From the NCBI GenBank assembly GCA_003661865.1, contig QMWY01000111.1, positions 1 to 5,071 of the forward strand: a stretch of 5,071 bases of DNA, read 5' to 3'. The position numbers were made by a program, and so were the translations under genes. This DNA comes from Thermoprotei archaeon. GTDB taxonomy: Archaea > Thermoproteota > Thermoprotei_A > Sulfolobales > Ignisphaeraceae. Below are positions 1 through 4,755 of the stretch, piece after piece (the stretch's first letter is position 1; each line of letters opens with the position of its first letter). The notes beneath the pieces were generated by a model. It was not told the DNA's origin, did not search any database, and saw only the letters and a program-made list of their open reading frames with translations.

Positions 1-171
1 ATCGACGTGTTCGTCGATGGGGCCCCAACGGTGCTCAACGGATCGCTTGTACGGGTTGACGGGGATAGGGTTGTTGAGAAGCTCCTCGATGCGAGGAGTG
101 AGGTAGAGCCCGTGATAACCGAGCTCCTAAGGGAGGTGAAAAAGGGTTTCTCTACCCCAGGATCCTCCTGA
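1..171 (+). CDS. C-terminal fragment, probable amidohydrolase-superfamily enzyme
   Basis: An open frame enters from the left edge and gives 56 residues before TGA at 169-171. The tail contains VDGAPTVLNGSLVRVDGD followed by an alpha-helical end rich in Glu, Leu and Val. The pattern 'V-x-V-x-VDG-x-x-x-x-x-G-x-x-x-x-VD' followed by a helix is typical of the C-terminal composite beta-sandwich of cytosine-deaminase/ATZ-TRZ-like amidohydrolases, such as methylthioadenosine/SAH deaminases, where the last strands carry the VDG turn. The catalytic barrel lies outside the window, so no metal ligand can be checked and the substrate is unknown. The last 20 bases overlap the 3' end of the M20 gene on the other strand, so the two genes converge and do not form an operon. 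The family is an inference from a short tail; another protein with a similar terminal beta-hairpin is possible. Confidence 0.55.
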   Translation: MDVFVDGAPTVLNGSLVRVDGDRVVEKLLDARSEVEPVITELLREVKKGFSTPGSS

Positions 172-1384
172 TTATACATCCGTAGACCTCTACAACCCTC
201 ACCAGCTCCTCAACAGTTGTGTACTCGTTTGGCGTATGCGCCGTCCCCTCGACGCCGGGGCCGTAGTTTATGGCTCTGCTACCCGCCATCCTGACGTAGA
301 ACACGGCGTCGTTCCTACCCAGCGTCATGTGTATACTGGGCTCTATACCGAGCCTCTCCTCTACGCATCCCTTAGCAACCTTCACGATCTCGGAGTCCAT
401 GGGGGTTAGCGATGGGGGTACGGCGCTGAGCACCTTAACCTCGTACCTAGCCCCAACCTTCTTAGCGGCGTCGTCTAGGTGCCTCTTCAGCTCCTCGATA
501 ACCGCGTCTAGATCCTCCTCGGGGATCACCCTCCTATCGAAGCTGAATACGAACTCCCCTGGGACTATGTTGTCCTTCCTCGATGTGGACTCCGCTAACC
601 CCCCGAGGTTTATCGTTGGGTACACCCCCTCCGGGTACTTCACGGGTGCGCTGGTTCTCCTGCTCCTGAGCAGCGGCTCGTAGCTCTTCATGAACTCCAC
701 GACCATTGCCGCCGCCTTGAGGAACGCGTTCTCACCCATCCACGGAACGCTTCCGTGGACCTGCTTGCCCAGGACCCTTACAACCCCCCTCACAAGTCCC
801 TTATGCCCAATCGTTATGCTGCTGCTAGTGGTCGGCTCCCCTATCACCACGTGGTCTGGCTTTGCATAACCCTTCTCGACCAGGTACCTAGTTCCGGCAC
901 CCCCAGCCTCCTCATCAGGTACGAACGCCGCCTCTAGGGTCCCCCGGGGCCTGAACCCCTCCTCTATAAGCATCCTGAATGCTGCTATGGTTGCCGCTAT
1001 GCCCCCCTTCATATCGGTGGTTCCCCTACCGTAGATCCTCCCCTCCTCCTCAACAGGTTTGAACGGATCGTACCTCCACCCAGTACCCGGTGGAACCACG
1101 TCGTAGTGCCCGTTGAAGTGCAGGATCGGACTCCCGCTCCCAAGCCTAGCCAGGACTATGTACCTCGGGTGCCCATGGTGTGCCGGTGCGTATGGGTAGT
1201 ACCTATCTAGGTAGTCCTCGGGGATCCTGATGAGCTGGGTCTCGAAGCCAAGGGACCTAAGCTCCTTCTCAAGAAGCTGTGCGCACTCCCCGTAGCGCTC
1301 TCCGGGCGGGTTGACTGTCGGTATGGATACTATGTCTTTGAGTAGCTTAACCACGTACTCCTTTATGTGTTCTGGGATGGGCAT
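152..1384 (-). CDS. M20-family metallodeacylase (ArgE/DapE/ACY1 type)
   Basis: This 410-residue protein has the full length and motif order of the di-zinc M20 hydrolases that cleave N-acyl amino acids (acetylornithine deacetylase, succinyl-diaminopimelate desuccinylase and relatives), and it is probably cytoplasmic. SIPTVNPPGE at 20-29 is the N-terminal signature. Visible active-site residues are H93 in GHYDVVP, bridging D124 in GRGTTDMKGG, general base E158 and ligand E159 in PDEEAGG, E183 in IGEPT, and H383 in AHTPNE. The lid/dimerisation domain spans about 190-300, with H210 in VHGSVP. The ATG start is preceded by AGGGTG (minus strand, 1397-1392) seven bases upstream. It is separated by 145 bp from the upstream membrane operon and probably has its own promoter. 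One oddity is GRND at 356-359, where most relatives have G-x-TD. Substrate cannot be told from sequence: lysine/arginine biosynthesis or general N-acyl amino acid or peptide hydrolysis are all possible. Confidence 0.93.
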   Translation of the reverse strand: MPIPEHIKEYVVKLLKDIVSIPTVNPPGERYGECAQLLEKELRSLGFETQLIRIPEDYLDRYYPYAPAHHGHPRYIVLARLGSGSPILHFNGHYDVVPPGTGWRYDPFKPVEEEGRIYGRGTTDMKGGIAATIAAFRMLIEEGFRPRGTLEAAFVPDEEAGGAGTRYLVEKGYAKPDHVVIGEPTTSSSITIGHKGLVRGVVRVLGKQVHGSVPWMGENAFLKAAAMVVEFMKSYEPLLRSRRTSAPVKYPEGVYPTINLGGLAESTSRKDNIVPGEFVFSFDRRVIPEEDLDAVIEELKRHLDDAAKKVGARYEVKVLSAVPPSLTPMDSEIVKVAKGCVEERLGIEPSIHMTLGRNDAVFYVRMAGSRAINYGPGVEGTAHTPNEYTTVEELVRVVEVYGCIIRRILG

Positions 1385-1529
1385 GTATCTACACCCTAGA
1401 CTGAGGTGTGTATCTATGCTTAGCGGAGAAATAAGGATGGTGGATCGGTTGTGATGTGAGATGGGTGTATGCTTGGCATGGGAAGGAGAGGTAATGTGTT
1501 TTGAAAAACTGTTTGGTTAAGAGCCTACA
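1385..1529. other. Intergenic spacer between membrane operon and M20 gene
   Basis: The spacer is 145 bp. On the minus strand it holds a weak TATA-like CCTTATTT at 1437-1430, which would place initiation near 1405 and give a leader of about 20 nt carrying AGGGTG before the M20 start. Near its other end is a T5 run on the minus strand (1508-1504), just past the last gene of the operon, which could act as an archaeal T-run terminator. No RNA gene or convincing ORF was seen. Both regulatory calls are weak. Confidence 0.4.
1504..1508 (-). terminator. Possible T-run terminator of the membrane operon
   Basis: The minus strand reads CAGTTTTTCAAAAC about 21 bases beyond the TGA of the last operon gene. 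Archaeal RNA polymerase can terminate on short U-runs without a hairpin, and the run sits in the expected place. Only five consecutive T residues are present and there is no meaningful stem, so this is a weak call. Confidence 0.3.
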
Positions 1530-2297
1530 TCAGCTCGAACTCGTTGCGGTCTGTGCGCCTGCTGCCTGCGCCCCTCCCTTACGTTCCTGCATGTAGGCGT
1601 AGCCTATCGCTATAGCCACTAGTATAACCGCTACTACGGTGGCGCCGATGGCCTCGGGGCCCATCAGGAACCTCAGCCTCCCTATGAAGAACGCGACCCT
1701 GGTCATAACGGTCCTTGCGAATAGGGCTCCGAAGCCCACCATCATACCGTAGATGCCGAACTTCACCAGTATGTCGTAGACCTTGTAGGTAGTGGTGGGC
1801 CTCTGCTCAGTGCCACCTGGTATGAAGGTGAATACAAAGTACAGTATGCCCCCTATGATTATCAGCACCATCAGTATGTGCGTTATGGACATGATCGGAT
1901 CTCCAGGTATGTAGAGCGGTAGGATCGATGCGGCCACCTGCTTCAGTATGAACGCCTCAGGGGCTGTGCGGACAGCGATCGACAGCCCTACCCCTAGGAC
2001 GAACATGGAGCCGTACCTAGCGATCCAGGCATAGCGCCCTAGGTACTTTCCGAAGAACAGCAGGCCGAAGATTATCGGGACTATGTACTCTACACGGCCC
2101 TGGGTAACTATGGGCGTTATACCTGTCCTGCTGATGGCATCGAGGCCTAGGGTGAATGAGTAGCCCGCGGCGACCCCTAGGAATAGGTGCTCGGAGAACT
2201 TGTACAGCACGTTGTCCTTGAACGCGAAGCTATATAGCCATACCGTTATCGCTGCGGCGATCCATACACCGAATATATCCCAGTACGAGAGCGCCAT
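1530..2297 (-). CDS. Polytopic membrane protein, about 7 TM, last gene of four-gene membrane operon; function unknown
   Basis: This 255-residue integral membrane protein has hydrophobic segments near residues 8-26, 36-54, 70-83, 94-109, 136-158, 180-198 and 214-235, then a basic MQERK stretch and a low-complexity Gly/Ala/Gln/Thr/Ser tail. Two blocks look family-defining: KDNVLYKFSEHLF at 27-39, between TM1 and TM2, and FGALFARTVMTR plus IGRLRFL at 189-211. I recognise closely similar blocks (KDNPFYKFAEHLFVG, VMAR, SLLIGR) from uncharacterised bacterial proteins; this is from memory, not a search. The ATG at 2297 is chosen because GAGGTGAT (2309-2302) lies at normal distance before it. The in-frame ATG at 2303 overlaps that site, and the open frame continuing upstream to 2579 is only a shadow of the preceding gene, giving Arg/His-rich non-membrane sequence. 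The start lies 5 nt after the preceding TGA, so translation is probably coupled. No catalytic motif is recognisable; a channel, transporter or scaffold role is possible. Confidence 0.85.
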   Translation of the reverse strand: MALSYWDIFGVWIAAAITVWLYSFAFKDNVLYKFSEHLFLGVAAGYSFTLGLDAISRTGITPIVTQGRVEYIVPIIFGLLFFGKYLGRYAWIARYGSMFVLGVGLSIAVRTAPEAFILKQVAASILPLYIPGDPIMSITHILMVLIIIGGILYFVFTFIPGGTEQRPTTTYKVYDILVKFGIYGMMVGFGALFARTVMTRVAFFIGRLRFLMGPEAIGATVVAVILVAIAIGYAYMQERKGGAQAAGAQTATSSS

Positions 2298-2301
2298 CCC
2301 C

Positions 2302-2309
2302 ATCACCTC
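2302..2309 (-). promoter_or_regulatory. Shine-Dalgarno site GAGGTGAT that decides the start at 2297
   Basis: On the minus strand GAGGTGAT matches the full archaeal anti-Shine-Dalgarno complement and includes the TGA stop of the upstream gene (2305-2303). It ends four bases before ATG 2297 and overlaps ATG 2303, so it favours the start at 2297 and implies stop-start translational coupling. Confidence 0.75.
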
Positions 2310-3151
2310 GCGGGGGCCTGTTTCTTCTGCAGCCTTATGATCCAGTAGAAGATGTTGCCCAAAATGATGAACGTTATTATGAGCCCGTGGGCGAAGCTCT
2401 GGGCATCCATAGCGGCCATGGCGGAGCCGGGCTTGCCCACCAGTAACTCGTACTCGGCAGCTCCCCTCTGTCCAACAACCATGCCTATGGCCTGCCCTGC
2501 GGAGACGAAGGGCTCTATAGATGGTGCTATGACGCTCAGAGCTACGAATAGTAGCGGTACGTGGTAGGGTGTGTACCACTGTCTAACATACCACTCGAAC
2601 ACGTCGGTTCCAGAGGACACTATTATCACTAGGTCGAAGTCCTTCGCCTTGTCGGCGTACTTGAATATGGGCATGTTGGCCGTTGGGTTGCCGTAGTTAT
2701 CCTTAGGGACGAACTCCTTAATCCCCCTGGCTAGGGAGGCGCAGGCCGCCTCGCCACCCGTTAGGAAGCCGAGGTACACGTAGTCCTCTCCGTACTTCAG
2801 CTGCTTGAACACATCGGGTACATACCTCTTGAGACTCTCGAACATGATCGGTCCAGTGGCAATCAGCGATACGAACACCAGCTTGGGGTGCTTCTTCACT
2901 AGGTGCCTAAGTATAGCACCTAACCCGGGCTCTAGCTCAGTTGCTGCTGCTGGCTCGTAGTAGATCTCTATCAGCACCTTCGGATGGTCGGGGAGCTTCT
3001 CTATATACTCATAGACGGCCTTGACCCTTGAGGAGATGCTTATCGGTATTCCGAATGGGTGGAGCAGAGGAATGAGCACCATTATTATCAGTAGTACGTA
3101 TAGCAGCTGCCTCGTGGAGAGTATATTATATATCTTCTCAGCCGCACTCAT
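2303..3151 (-). CDS. Two-TM membrane-anchored protein with large soluble domain, third gene of membrane operon; function unknown
   Basis: This 282-residue protein has an N-terminal membrane helix at about 16-34, a soluble alpha/beta domain at about 38-250, and a C-terminal helix at about 254-272 followed by basic RLQKKQ. Basic residues at both ends suggest that both termini are cytoplasmic and the domain is outside the membrane. Conserved-looking blocks are PISISSRVKAVYEYIE (36-51), YGEDYVYLGFLTGGEA (120-135), GQRGAAEYELLVGKPG (227-242) and AMDAQSFAH (247-255), the last entering the final helix. From memory, very similar blocks (YGEDYVNLGY, RGAAEYE, MDAQS-AH) occur in uncharacterised bacterial proteins encoded with DUF6754-type genes. 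The strand/helix alternation recalls a Rossmann-like layout, but there is no P-loop or recognisable nucleotide motif. The ATG at 3151 follows the previous TAA by 3 nt, with GGAGG at 3165-3161. Domain architecture partly mirrors the first gene of the operon. Confidence 0.87.
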   Translation of the reverse strand: MSAAEKIYNILSTRQLLYVLLIIMVLIPLLHPFGIPISISSRVKAVYEYIEKLPDHPKVLIEIYYEPAAATELEPGLGAILRHLVKKHPKLVFVSLIATGPIMFESLKRYVPDVFKQLKYGEDYVYLGFLTGGEAACASLARGIKEFVPKDNYGNPTANMPIFKYADKAKDFDLVIIVSSGTDVFEWYVRQWYTPYHVPLLFVALSVIAPSIEPFVSAGQAIGMVVGQRGAAEYELLVGKPGSAMAAMDAQSFAHGLIITFIILGNIFYWIIRLQKKQAPAR

Positions 3152-3154
3152 GGC

Positions 3155-3799
3155 TTACTCCCTCCTATACAGCTCTCTACCTAGGATCGTTCTCAGTCCC
3201 GTGATTATGATTCCGAGGCCAGCACCTATGATGATGGGCCTAAAAGCAGCTGCAACGATATTCTTGTTGAGCCATACGGATAGCGGTGTGAACCCTGGCC
3301 ATATCACGTAGCCCAGCGAAGTGTTGCCGAACATCACTATGAGGCCCGTTATCAGCAGCAGTAGCGCTGGGGCGTTCCTCACCCTAAACGCCCTGAAGCT
3401 CGCGGATGCTATGTAGAACACCAGGATCGAGTAGATGGTGGCTTGAGCGGGTACGTAGATGCTGTTGTAGAGCCATGCGAAGGGTGCGTACGTCGTTCCT
3501 ACGCCCGTGACAATGCCTATGGTACCGGCTGCGGCTGTTATGAGCAGCGATACTACGAGAACTAGGCTGTAAAACCATTGCCCTGGTGTCCTTCTCACTA
3601 GGTACACTATGTGGTACCTGAGGATGTCTATAGCCCCCACGATCATGGCGAAGCCGGCGGCTACGGAGCCCCACTTGATTACGCTGGACTCGAAGTCCAT
3701 AACGGGCTTGGGCATGACGAAGAAGTACGTTACTATCAGGAACAGCATCATTATCAGGATCACGGCCTGAGGCCCATATCTACGCGCAACCACGCTCAC
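3155..3799 (-). CDS. Six-TM membrane protein, second gene of membrane operon; function unknown
   Basis: The product is 214 residues from GTG 3799. It has six hydrophobic segments, near residues 9-28, 40-57, 74-97, 117-134, 145-164 and 182-202. The positive-inside pattern is clean: ARR at the N-terminus, LVRR after TM2, RAFRVRN after TM4 and GRELYRR at the C-terminus all fall on one side, so both ends are probably cytoplasmic. The blocks FYIASASFRAFRVRN (128-142) and FRPIIIGAGLG followed by LRTILGRE (186-209) look like the most constrained parts and resemble, from memory, an uncharacterised bacterial family (SAAYRAFRARN, RAILIGAALG, LRIILG) found beside DUF6754 genes. GTG 3799 is preferred to the in-frame GTG 3808 because GAGGTG at 3811-3806 overlaps the latter and sits six bases before the former. 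The gene begins 10 nt after the first operon gene and ends 3 nt before the third. No enzyme motif is visible; a membrane-core subunit is the simplest reading. Confidence 0.85.
   Translation of the reverse strand: MSVVARRYGPQAVILIMMLFLIVTYFFVMPKPVMDFESSVIKWGSVAAGFAMIVGAIDILRYHIVYLVRRTPGQWFYSLVLVVSLLITAAAGTIGIVTGVGTTYAPFAWLYNSIYVPAQATIYSILVFYIASASFRAFRVRNAPALLLLITGLIVMFGNTSLGYVIWPGFTPLSVWLNKNIVAAAFRPIIIGAGLGIIITGLRTILGRELYRRE
3161..3165 (-). promoter_or_regulatory. Shine-Dalgarno site GGAGG for the gene starting at 3151
   Basis: GGAGG on the minus strand lies within the last codons of the upstream gene, nine bases before ATG 3151. It supports that start and tight coupling across the 3-nt gap. 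Confidence 0.6.
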
Positions 3800-3805
3800 G
3801 GCTCC

Positions 3806-3811
3806 CACCTC
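3806..3811 (-). promoter_or_regulatory. Shine-Dalgarno site GAGGTG that decides the start at 3799
   Basis: GAGGTG on the minus strand overlaps the TGA stop of the first operon gene (3812-3810) and lies six bases before GTG 3799. Counting the same way, GAGGTG also lies six bases before ATG 2297 of the fourth gene. The earlier GTG at 3808 is inside the site and so is an unlikely start. Confidence 0.65.
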
Positions 3812-4589
3812 ATATGAACAGGAGCTTTCCTAGGTTCACACCTAGGGGTAGTAGTATCAACCCAATTACTATCAGTGCCAGCGCTATGAGCTTCCCAATG
3901 TCCTGGGACCTGATTGTGGCGATGATGGCGGGGTCTCCAGAGGCCAGCGCTGCCGCCGCGAAGATCTCCTCGCCTATGAAGACGTAGTCGCACGCAAGGA
4001 CGAAGAACGGTATCTGTGTCTCCCTAGCGGTCCCAGCGATCTGGAGGGCACCAGTCCAGCTACCGGTCTCGGCGAAGATCAGGGACTCGGCGTAGAATGG
4101 CCCAACCATTATGTTGGCGCCGGGCCTCTCTCTAATGAGCGTGGCCTGGACGGCGGATGCGTAGGCGAACTGCATGTTGGTGAGGTACCTAACGTTGTCC
4201 TCGGGCTTGAAGAGCTCGGGCCTCCCAGCGCTCCTGTATCCCTCCCTAACTATCTCTTCTACTATAGGTATAGCCTCTGGAACACCGAAGGTGGCTATGA
4301 GCCTAGCCCCGTACTTCCCCGCGAGCCGGGCAATATAGGACAGCACGGCTATGCCGGCGACGTACTGGGGGGCTACGGAGCTGTACAGGTTTCCGTAGCC
4401 GAAGGTGAAGTGTATGGGCCTACCCATCTCAACAGCTCGCCCAACAGCCTCCTCGATCGCCTCGAAGGCCCTGATCCTCCTGATCGGGTACCGCTTACCC
4501 CGCTCGGCCGCCTTCATGTAGTAGTAGCCCAGTACGAACAGTATTAGCAGCAGGGAGAACGCGACTCCCTTCCCAGCTACGAACACCAA
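3810..4589 (-). CDS. DUF6754-like membrane-anchored protein, first gene of membrane operon; function unknown
   Basis: This 259-residue protein has an N-terminal membrane helix at about 9-25, a strongly basic stretch (KAAERGKRYPIRRIR, 26-40), a soluble domain to about 230, and a C-terminal helix at about 234-250. Basic residues directly after the first helix suggest that the domain faces the cytoplasm. Conserved-looking blocks are AVGRAVEMGRPIHFTFGYG (48-66), DNVRYLTNMQFAYASA (131-146), ANIMVGPFYAESLIFAE (158-174), GALQIAGT (180-187), ACDYVFIGEEIFAAAA (199-214) and SGDPAIIATIRSQDIGK (217-233). I recognise this pattern as the DUF6754 family of Chloroflexota and other bacteria, from memory; no function is established. 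The start is taken as TTG 4589, since an in-frame TAG lies just upstream (4604-4602) and GGGGG at 4602-4598 is eight bases before it; GTG 4586 is the alternative. It opens the operon and is divergent from the GlmL-like gene. No known catalytic motif is present, though the acidic block GEE within CDYVFIGEE is a candidate site. Confidence 0.87.
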   Translation of the reverse strand: MVFVAGKGVAFSLLLILFVLGYYYMKAAERGKRYPIRRIRAFEAIEEAVGRAVEMGRPIHFTFGYGNLYSSVAPQYVAGIAVLSYIARLAGKYGARLIATFGVPEAIPIVEEIVREGYRSAGRPELFKPEDNVRYLTNMQFAYASAVQATLIRERPGANIMVGPFYAESLIFAETGSWTGALQIAGTARETQIPFFVLACDYVFIGEEIFAAAALASGDPAIIATIRSQDIGKLIALALIVIGLILLPLGVNLGKLLFI

Positions 4590-4606
4590 AGCAAATACCC
4601 CCTATC

Positions 4607-4624
4607 AATGCTAAAATCAGCATT
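4607..4624. repeat. Short perfect inverted repeat AATGCT-N6-AGCATT
   Basis: Arms at 4607-4612 and 4619-4624 are perfect 6-bp complements around the 6-base spacer AAAATC. The repeat lies where transcription of the minus-strand operon would be expected to begin, some 25 bases downstream of the TATA-like box, so it could be a repressor operator or a small 5'-leader hairpin. It is short enough to arise by chance in AT-rich DNA. Confidence 0.4.
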
Positions 4625-4639
4625 TTGTCTAGATATAAG

Positions 4640-4649
4640 CTTTTTTATA
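4640..4649 (-). promoter_or_regulatory. Probable TATA box of the membrane operon
   Basis: The minus strand reads TATAAAAAAG at 4649-4640, a good archaeal TATA-like element. Initiation about 25 bases downstream would fall near 4620, giving a leader of about 30 nt with GGGGG before the TTG start at 4589. A second box, CTTATATC (4640-4633), directly follows and could be used instead. Confidence 0.5.
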
Positions 4650-4666
4650 CTCAGCAGGCATACGGG

Positions 4667-4674
4667 CTTTTTAA
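4667..4674 (+). promoter_or_regulatory. Candidate TATA box for the GlmL-like gene
   Basis: CTTTTTAA resembles the T-rich TATA boxes of Thermoproteota. It predicts initiation near 4697 and a leader of about 59 nt. A competing box, CTTATAT at 4700-4706, predicts initiation near 4729 and a leader of about 27 nt. Sequence alone does not decide between them. Confidence 0.4.
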
Positions 4675-4743
4675 CCGATTACCATTGAAGTGCACTACCC
4701 TTATATTGCCGCTTGTTAAAGGGTGTGCCGGAGCCCAATATAA

Positions 4744-4748
4744 GGAGG
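4744..4748 (+). promoter_or_regulatory. Shine-Dalgarno site GGAGG of the GlmL-like gene
   Basis: GGAGG follows directly after an in-frame TAA (4741-4743), so translation must begin at one of the two adjacent GTG codons, 4753 or 4756. Spacing is four bases to the first and seven to the second. The second matches better the spacing at the other starts in the window. Confidence 0.65.
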
Positions 4749-4755
4749 CGGGGTG

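Larger units (their letters stand above)
4590..4755. promoter_or_regulatory. Divergent intergenic promoter region
   Basis: This 166-bp region between two divergent starts is distinctly AT-richer than the flanking genes in its 4605-4720 part. It contains TATA-like boxes on both strands, a 6-bp inverted repeat at 4607-4624 and a Shine-Dalgarno site for each gene. Sharing one intergenic region allows joint regulation of the membrane operon and the GlmL-like gene, but co-regulation is inference. Confidence 0.7.

Noticed and set aside
327..937. Plus-strand open frames opposite the M20 gene
   Set aside because: They lie antisense to a gene with a complete set of M20 catalytic residues and show Ser/Leu/Pro-rich shadow composition.
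1498..1509. Small palindrome GTTTT-GA-AAAAC downstream of the operon
   Set aside because: Five A/T-dominated pairs with a two-base loop cannot form a meaningful hairpin; only the T-run itself is kept as a weak terminator candidate.
1461..1520. Plus-strand mini-ORF of 19 codons (MGVCLAWEGEV...), including an internal ATG at 1494 after GGAGAGGT
   Set aside because: It is very short, has no promoter-like box just upstream, resembles no known small protein and overlaps the likely operon terminator; chance is the simpler explanation.
2298..2579. N-terminal extension of the last operon gene, rich in Arg and His
   Set aside because: It is an out-of-frame reading of the upstream gene; the composition is unlike a membrane protein and a strong Shine-Dalgarno site marks the start at 2297.
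3384..3674. Minus-strand open frame of 96 codons inside the six-TM gene, rich in Arg, His and Ser
   Set aside because: It is a frame shadow of a clear membrane protein and has no start signal of its own.
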